From NCBI GenBank assembly GCA_963782415.1, contig CAWAJT010000004.1, positions 558,001-622,000 on the forward strand: a DNA stretch of 64,000 nucleotides, written 5' to 3'. The notes below the pieces were generated by a model. It searched no databases. It saw nothing but the letters and a program-made list of their open reading frames with translations, and was not told the DNA's origin. Within the stretch, counting starts at the first letter, position 1. Each line of letters starts with the position of its first letter. The position numbers and the translations under genes were made by a program. Shown piece by piece: positions 58,784 to 64,000 of the stretch. The stretch comes from Bog-473 sp963782415 (lineage in GTDB: Bacteria; Actinomycetota; Acidimicrobiia; Acidimicrobiales; RAAP-2).

Positions 58784-59128
58784 ATGGCCAATGTCAAAGC
58801 ATTAGTTCACACGTTGACGTTCAAAGAGAAGATTGCTCTCATATTTGGGAGAGGCCGCGTGGTCCACTCCTGCGGTCGACCGCCTGGGCATTCCCAAGGT
58901 CCACGTCACAGACGGCCCCAATGGCGCAGCGACCGGGTGTACGGCCTGGAAGCCGGGAGCGTCATTTGCGAGGGGACGCCTGCGGACGTGCGCGACAATC
59001 CCCGGGTGATCGCCAGCTACCTCGGCACCGATGAGCGCGCCATCAACCGGAGCGGTGGGCCGCCCCCCGGCGCCCTCGGGTCGCCGCAGGTAGGCCTGGC
59101 GGCGACGACGGACGCAGGCACGGCATGA
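58784..59128 (+). pseudogene. Chimeric scar: GH3 beta-glucosidase N-terminus joined to the C-terminus of a LivG-like ABC ATPase
   Basis: An open frame of 114 codons made of two unrelated ends. 58784 to about 58927: VKALVHTLTFKEKIALIFG, then in the next frame AAWSTPAVDRLGIPKVHVTD and GPNGA, the first 50 or so residues of a glycoside hydrolase family 3 enzyme. From about 58928: SDRVYGLEAGSVICEGTPAD and NPRVIASYLGTDE, the last residues of a branched-chain amino-acid type ABC ATPase. The first part is visibly less GC-rich than the window. Its stop overlaps the next SDR start (ATGA). It marks a deletion or recombination junction. Confidence 0.72.
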
Positions 59129-59958
59129 CCGTCGGAATCGTCACCGGTGCGGCCCGAGGCATGGGCGCCGCCTGTGCGGCGCGGGTTGCCAACATGGTCG
59201 ATGTCTTGTTGCTGGTGGATCGGAATGAAGCGCCGCTGGCGGCGCAAACCGATGACCTCGCACGAGCGAACACGCGGGCCGACGTCGAGCCCTTCGTTCT
59301 TGACGTCAAAGACGGCGACGGCATCGCGCGCCTGGTAGCGAGGGCCTCCGAGCTGGGCCCACTCCGCGCCGTTGCCCATGCCGCCGGTGTCTCGCCCACC
59401 ATGGCGGACTGGCGGGAGATCCTGGCGATCAACCTCATCGGCACCGCCCGCCTCGTGCAGGCATGCGAACCGCTGGCGGTGGAGGGGACCGCCGTCGTCT
59501 GCTTTGGCTCGGTGGCGCCGCTTCTCGCGCTCGGCCCAGCCGACGTGCCCGCCGATGCCGTGCTCGACGATCCGCTGGCCGCGGACTTCCTCGAGAGGAT
59601 CCGCGCCGCGGTGCCGGAGGTGGAGGACCCGGGGATGGCCTACACGTGGTCGAAGCGCGGTGTGCACCGGCTCGTCCGGCGAAAGGCCGTCCCGTTCGGC
59701 CAGGCCGGCGCGCGCATCTGTTCGGTCACACCGGGCATCATCGACACGCCGATGGGACGCCAGGAGGCGGCGGCCAGAGATACCAACGACATGCTCGTGC
59801 AGATGGCCGCCATCAAGCGGGAGGGCACGGCCGAGGAAGTGGCCGCCGGAGCGGCTTTCCTCCTTTCGGATGAGGCGAGCTTCATTTCGGGAGTCGATCT
59901 TCCCGTGGATGGCGGCGTGGTGGCTGCGCTCCGTGGCGGGGGACTGGCGCTGACATGA
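59125..59958 (+). CDS. Short-chain dehydrogenase/reductase, divergent
   Basis: 277 aa, ATG 59125 overlapping the stop of the chimeric frame. TGAARGMG near 7-14, AHAAGVSP in place of NNAG, CFGSVAPL for the catalytic Ser and YTWSK for Tyr-x3-Lys; C-terminal SFISGVDLPVDGGV. A long insertion before YTWSK (ADFLERIRAAVPEVED) suggests a large substrate, as in hydroxysteroid-type SDRs. Coupled by ATGA to the HSL-type esterase. Confidence 0.85.
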   Translation: MTVGIVTGAARGMGAACAARVANMVDVLLLVDRNEAPLAAQTDDLARANTRADVEPFVLDVKDGDGIARLVARASELGPLRAVAHAAGVSPTMADWREILAINLIGTARLVQACEPLAVEGTAVVCFGSVAPLLALGPADVPADAVLDDPLAADFLERIRAAVPEVEDPGMAYTWSKRGVHRLVRRKAVPFGQAGARICSVTPGIIDTPMGRQEAAARDTNDMLVQMAAIKREGTAEEVAAGAAFLLSDEASFISGVDLPVDGGVVAALRGGGLALT

Positions 59959-60899
59959 GTGACGCCGTGAACGTCAAGGACCTGCTCGATCCGGAGCTCC
60001 AGCCGGTGCTGCAGTCGTTCGAGCTGCCGACGATCGACGCCGAAGGCGTTGCGGCGATGCGGGGGGCGTCGTTCGCCTCCCTCGGCCTCTCCGAGGCGGT
60101 GCGGCGGACCGACCATCAGGTTCCCGGCGACCCGCCGGTGCCTGTGCGCGTGCATCGGGCCAACGATGCCGAAGGGCTGTTGCCCGCCATCCTCACTATC
60201 CACGGCGGCGGCTATGTGATCGGGTCCTACGACATGGACAGCCCGCTCCTCGACCGCTGGTGCCCCAACCTCGGGGTGGTCGGCGTGTCGGTCGAGTACC
60301 GCCTCGCGCCCGAAACCAGCTATCCGGGACCCCTTGAGGACTGTTATGCCGCCCTGCGCTGGACGCACGACAACGCGGACGAGCTCGGCATCGACCGGGC
60401 GCGCATCGGCCTGTATGGGCTCAGCGCCGGAGGTGGGCTGGCGGCGGGGTTGGCGCTTCTCGCCCGCGATCGGGGCGAGGTCCCGGTTGCGTTCGTCCTC
60501 CTCGACTGCCCCATGATCGACGACCGCCAGCGCACGCCTTCCCTCAATGCCGACGGGCTCTACGTCTGGGGAGCGGGGTCCAACGAGTTCGGCTGGCGCT
60601 CCTACCTGGGTGCTCTCTCGGGCTCAGACGACGTGCCGCCCTACGCCGCGGCGGCGCGTGCTGCAGACCTGGCGGGGCTTCCGCCGACCTGCGTGGTCGT
60701 CGGCTCCATCGACGGCTTCCGCGACGAGGACATCCACTACGCCCAGCGACTCAACCAGGCCGGGGTGGCCTGTGAGCTCCATGTCATTGCGGGGCTTCCA
60801 CACGCCTATCTCCTCGTGCCCGGCGCGGCCGCCGTCCAGCTCGCCATGCACTGCATGGACGACTGGCTGACCCGCCAGCTGGCCCAGCTCGACGGCTGA
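59955..60899 (+). CDS. Alpha/beta hydrolase, hormone-sensitive-lipase (HSL) family esterase
   Basis: 314 aa, ATG 59955. Oxyanion motif HGGGYVIGS (83-91), RLAPE, nucleophile elbow GLSAGG (Ser157), and a His in GLPHAY (near 283). It cleaves esters, possibly a lactone or the ester made by a Baeyer-Villiger step. Coupled with the SDR upstream; converges with thioesterase II. Confidence 0.9.
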   Translation: MSDAVNVKDLLDPELQPVLQSFELPTIDAEGVAAMRGASFASLGLSEAVRRTDHQVPGDPPVPVRVHRANDAEGLLPAILTIHGGGYVIGSYDMDSPLLDRWCPNLGVVGVSVEYRLAPETSYPGPLEDCYAALRWTHDNADELGIDRARIGLYGLSAGGGLAAGLALLARDRGEVPVAFVLLDCPMIDDRQRTPSLNADGLYVWGAGSNEFGWRSYLGALSGSDDVPPYAAAARAADLAGLPPTCVVVGSIDGFRDEDIHYAQRLNQAGVACELHVIAGLPHAYLLVPGAAAVQLAMHCMDDWLTRQLAQLDG

Positions 60900-60946
60900 C
60901 GACGAGGACGATGGTCGGCGACGGGGGGGTGCACGCGTGGAGCCGG

Positions 60947-61777
60947 TCAGAGAGCGCCGGCGCCGCGCGACCGGGCGCGGATCATGGCGTCCTGGACGAA
61001 GGATGCGGCCAGTTGCCCGTCGCGGCGGAAGATGTCGCCCTGGCCGTAGCTCCGCCCGTGCCCGGCGTAGGTACTGCGCTGTTGCAGCAGATGCCATTGC
61101 GCAGCCGGGCACGGCTCATGGAATGTGAGCGTGTGGCTGAGCACGCCCGTCGAGAGCGTGCGATGAGCCTGTGCCTGGCCGACACCAGCGTGCGGGCGCA
61201 TGGCCGTCCCGATGAGGAAGCCGTCGGTTGAGTACGCGACCAGCGCTTGATCGGTGGCAGGGTCGTCGGGCGCGTCGACGAAGCGGACCCAGGCGTCGAG
61301 CTCGGGCGGTCCGACCAGCTCGGGGTCATTGATGTCGACGTCGCCCACAATGAGGATCTCCCAGGCACCCTCGCCGCGGACCGTGCCGCCCGCGTCGTCG
61401 GGAGTGGAGTCCGAGCGTCGTGTGTCGGCGTGGCGGATCACGTCGGGTTCGTCGGCACTGAGTAGCACCAGCGAACGGGTGACCAGTGTGTCTCCCTGGC
61501 TGATGGTCACGGTCGAGCTGGCCACGGAGCGCCCGCTGTGCATGCGTTCGACCATGATCTCGAGCGGTGCTTCTGGCGATGCGCCTCGGGCGAACACGGT
61601 GTGGATGGTCTTGACCGACTTCCCGTCCTGCCCGACCAGCGCCGCCATGATCGATTGGGCCAGCAGCTGCCCGCCGAAGACAACCCCGTGGGTGGAATGC
61701 AGGCTGTTCGCCACGTAATGGTCGGTGTCGACCTCTCGGAGCGAAAGGGCATCGACGAACGCAGCAATGGTGAACAT
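60947..61777 (-). CDS. tesB: Acyl-CoA thioesterase II (TesB-like, double hotdog)
   Basis: 276 aa, ATG 61777. First hotdog with HGVVFGGQLLAQSI and RMHSGRSVASSTVTI; second with GRSYGQGDIFRRDGQLAASF followed by VQDAMIR. Size and the Q-G-D-F type motif match TesB. It hydrolyses acyl-CoA to free acid and CoA, relieving CoA trapping during catabolism. Single gene, divergent from the aldehyde dehydrogenase. Confidence 0.9.
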   Translation of the reverse strand: MFTIAAFVDALSLREVDTDHYVANSLHSTHGVVFGGQLLAQSIMAALVGQDGKSVKTIHTVFARGASPEAPLEIMVERMHSGRSVASSTVTISQGDTLVTRSLVLLSADEPDVIRHADTRRSDSTPDDAGGTVRGEGAWEILIVGDVDINDPELVGPPELDAWVRFVDAPDDPATDQALVAYSTDGFLIGTAMRPHAGVGQAQAHRTLSTGVLSHTLTFHEPCPAAQWHLLQQRSTYAGHGRSYGQGDIFRRDGQLAASFVQDAMIRARSRGAGAL

Positions 61778-61867
61778 CGGGTCTCGCTTCTCGTCAGGGG
61801 CTGGGGGCCCACCACCGTGTCATCGCTGGCTGCGGGCGCGGCCGAGCGTCGGCATCATACCGTTGTT

Positions 61868-61885
61868 TTTGACGGCGACGTCAAA
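61868..61885. promoter_or_regulatory. Inverted repeat TTTGACG-GCGA-CGTCAAA
   Basis: Perfect 7-bp arms with a 4-bp spacer between the divergent thioesterase (90 bp away) and aldehyde dehydrogenase (109 bp away) genes. The half-site resembles TTTGATGTCA at 38011, which also fronts a P450/oxidation locus. Confidence 0.5.
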
Positions 61886-61994
61886 GTCAGATACCCTCCG
61901 AACAGAGGCTACCCAGGCATGATTCCAGTGCCCTTGCCGGGCGGTGCCCGCCGTCGTGACCTGGGGGGCCCGGACGACGAGAGGAAGAGCAACC

Positions 61995-63483
61995 GTGCCT
62001 GAATCAGTGAAGGTCAACCCCGAACAGCGGATGTTGATCGACGGCAAGCTCGTCGACGCCGACTCCGGCAAGACCTTCGACAATGTGAACCCGGCGACCG
62101 AGGAAGTCATCGGTCAGGTCGCGGACGCGACATCGGCCGAAATGCAGCGGGCCATCGACGGTGCCCGCCGGGCCTTCGACGAGACCGACTGGTCGACGAA
62201 CCATGCTTTGCGCAAGCAATGCCTCCAGCAACTGCACGCAGCGATGGAGGCGGAGAAGGAGGAGCTGCGCGAACAACTGATCCTCGAGGTCGGTTGCCCG
62301 CGTATGACGACGCAGGGCCCGCAACTCGATGCGCCGATCTCGGATGCCCTGGCCTATCCAGCCCAGATGATCGACGAGTTCGAGTGGGAAAAGGTGCTCC
62401 CCGATGCCACCAATATTCAAGGGTCGGTCGACTCGAGGCGGATCTGGCGCGAACCCGTGGGAGTGGTCGGCGCCATCGTGCCTTGGAACTTTCCCTACGA
62501 GGTGACCTCGCACAAGCTCGGCCAGGCGCTGGCGACCGGCAATACGGTGGTTCTGAAGCCCGCCCCGGACACGCCGTGGAACGCCACGTTGCTCGGACGG
62601 ATCATTGCCGAACAGACCGACATCCCACCGGGCGTGGTGAGCGTCGTGACGTCGTCGGACCACATGATCGGCGAGGAACTGACGCTCTCGCCCAAAGTCG
62701 ACATGATCTCGTTCACGGGTTCCACTGCGGTGGGCCAGCGGATCATGGAGAAGGGCGCTGCCACCATGAAGCGCACGTTCCTCGAACTGGGCGGCAAGTC
62801 GGCCACCATCGTGTTGGAGGACGCCGACCTCGGCTTCGCCACCCTGATGGGGATGGGTGCCTGCTTCCACGCCGGGCAGGGGTGTGCCATTCAGACCCGC
62901 ATGCTGCTGCCGCGGGTCGCGCTACGAGGAAGGGGTCGAGATGCTGAAGGGACTTTTCGCCGCGGTGCCCTATGGCGACCCGCAGCGACCCGACGTGATC
63001 ATGGGACCGGTCATCTCGGCCAAGCAGCGTGAGCGCGTCCTCGGCCTGATTGAGAAGGGGAAGGCCGAGGGCGCAACGCTCGCGGTGGGCGGTGGCAGGC
63101 CTTCGGGCGACGAGTTCGCCAAGGGCTGGTGGGTCGAGCCAACCCTCTTCACTGATGTCGACAATGCGATGACCATCGCCCAACAGGAGATCTTCGGCCC
63201 AGTTCTGGTCGTCATCCCGTTCGAGGACGAGGACGACGCCGTCCGTATCGCCAACGACTCCAAGTACGGGCTCTCGGGCGGCGTGTTCTCCAGTTCGGTG
63301 GAGAAATCTCTGGCCGTGGCTCGGCGCGTCCGAACCGGCGGCCTCAGCATCAACGGCGGTGCTCCCTACGGGCCCGACTTGCCGTTCGGCGGTTACAAGC
63401 ACAGCGGCATCGGTCGCCAGAACGGGGTCGCCGGATTCGAGCAGTACCTGGAGGTCAAGTCGCTGGCGTGGCCTGCCGCCTGA
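61995..63483 (+). pseudogene. NAD(P)+-dependent aldehyde dehydrogenase, interrupted by one frameshift
   Basis: GTG 61995 with GAGGAAGAG upstream. Frame one covers PWNFPYEVTSHKLGQALATG, LELGGKSATIV and GQGCAIQTRMLLPR. It then leaves frame because CGCGGGTCGCG has one G too many near 62917-62920. The continuation YEEGVEMLKGLFAAVPYGDP to the C-terminus GYKHSGIGRQNGVAG is in the next frame. The repaired protein is about 495 aa and a close paralogue of the one at 40892. The catalytic Cys and Glu are intact. A P450 follows 32 bp downstream. Confidence 0.85.
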
Positions 63484-63515
63484 GCCCGAGACCCGAGCAA
63501 GAGATAGAAATCGCC

Positions 63516-64000
63516 GTGACGGTCACCAGCAACCAGAGCCAGGGCATCTACTACGACCCCTACGACTTCGACATCGACGCCGATCCTTATCCGCTGTGGA
63601 AGAGAATCCGCGACGAGGCGCCGCTCTACTGGAACGAGAAGTATGAGTTCTTCGCCCTCAGCCGCTGGGACGATGTCGACGCTGCCATGCTCGACTGGCA
63701 GACCTACATTTCGGGCCGCGGGTCGGTGCTCGAAATCATCAAGGCCGGCATGGAGATTCCCCCGGGCTCCATCCTGTTCGAGGATCCTCCCGCACACGAC
63801 ATGCATCGCTCGCTCCTCTCCCGAGTCTTCACCCCGAAGAAGATGCACACGCTCGAACCGGAGGTCCGCGCCTTCTGCGCTCAGGTACTCGACCCCCTCG
63901 TTGGTTCGGGTCGATTCGATTTTATCGAAGACCTGGGCAAATTCATGCCGATGCGGGTGATCGGCATGCTGCTCGGCATCCCTGAGCAGGACCAGGTGGC
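63516..64000 (+). CDS. Cytochrome P450, N-terminal part (continues past the window)
   Basis: 161 codons from GTG 63516. YYDPYDFDIDADPYPLWKRI, EYFF-type EKYEFFALSRWDDVD, QTYISGRGSVLEIIKAGMEI, PPGSILFEDPPAHDMHRSLL, MRVIGMLLGIPEQDQ: near-identical layout to the P450s at 21191 and 36786. The I-helix and heme motif lie outside. Downstream of, and likely co-transcribed with, the aldehyde dehydrogenase. Confidence 0.9.
   Translation, partial: MTVTSNQSQGIYYDPYDFDIDADPYPLWKRIRDEAPLYWNEKYEFFALSRWDDVDAAMLDWQTYISGRGSVLEIIKAGMEIPPGSILFEDPPAHDMHRSLLSRVFTPKKMHTLEPEVRAFCAQVLDPLVGSGRFDFIEDLGKFMPMRVIGMLLGIPEQDQV

Noticed and set aside
1..64000. CRISPR arrays, transposases, integrases, rRNA genes
   Set aside because: No regularly spaced repeats, no transposase or integrase domains, and no rRNA-like sequence were seen.

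Overview
The window is GC-rich and gene-dense, with short intergenic gaps, many GTG starts and many 4-bp ATGA/GTGA start-stop overlaps. Together with a GAAC-N4-GTTC SOS box at dinB, two F420-type luciferase-like oxidoreductases, many cytochromes P450, a KshB-like ferredoxin reductase and abundant TetR regulators, this points to a high-GC actinobacterium. The lineage (mycobacterial, acidimicrobial or other) cannot be fixed from the sequence alone. Apart from dinB and a few regulators, nearly everything is catabolic: the window reads as a catabolic island for hydrophobic, probably cyclic or branched, carbon compounds (terpenoid-, steroid- or alicyclic-like). The substrate itself is not shown.

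Layout. 1-5 kb: amidohydrolase (partial), cyclase-family hydrolase, SOS-regulated dinB, Baeyer-Villiger monooxygenase. 5-9.4 kb: operon SDR / carboxymuconolactone-decarboxylase-like / SnoaL-like / P450 / ABM monooxygenase, then a class II aldolase. 9.4-13.4 kb: DUF35 plus frameshifted thiolase, a secreted alpha/beta hydrolase, TetR. 13.4-22.4 kb (mostly minus strand): SDR plus frameshifted P450, membrane desaturase, F420-type LLM protein, a decayed alcohol dehydrogenase, a second CMD protein, FMN reductase, DapB-N-like protein, enoyl-CoA hydratase, P450. 22.4-31.1 kb: two acyl-CoA synthetases, a CoA-transferase, three acyl-CoA dehydrogenases, enoyl-CoA hydratase. 31-36.7 kb: GntR regulator, NtaA-type monooxygenase, CoA-transferase, CitE-like lyase, TetR, SDR. 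36.8-45 kb: P450, Rieske oxygenase with a small unknown partner, its reductase, aldehyde dehydrogenase, two acyl-CoA dehydrogenases, SnoaL-like protein. 45-50.7 kb: TetR, LLM protein, and an SDR / TauD / amidohydrolase / DoxX series behind a consensus-like promoter. 50.7-57.8 kb: SDR, CoA-transferase, quinone oxidoreductase, APH-like kinase, acyl-CoA dehydrogenase, TetR, enoyl-CoA hydratase. 57.8-64 kb: a decayed TetR, a chimeric gene scar, SDR, HSL-type esterase, thioesterase II, frameshifted aldehyde dehydrogenase, partial P450.

How it could work (inference): P450, Rieske and LLM oxygenases hydroxylate the substrate. SDRs and aldehyde dehydrogenases oxidise alcohols and aldehydes. The Baeyer-Villiger enzyme turns a ketone into an ester or lactone, which the hydrolases open. 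FadD ligases and CaiB-type transferases load the acids onto CoA. Acyl-CoA dehydrogenases, hydratases, thiolase and the CitE-like lyase then shorten them.

Two genome-level signals stand out. First, a shared palindromic operator core (ACCGGTCGGTAC) sits at the promoters of the amidohydrolase and the Baeyer-Villiger gene and upstream of a TetR gene that is itself broken by a 16-bp tandem duplication. Second, at least seven genes carry frameshifts, most of which a single extra base would explain. This is either gene decay or assembly error and should be resolved before the affected genes are called dead.
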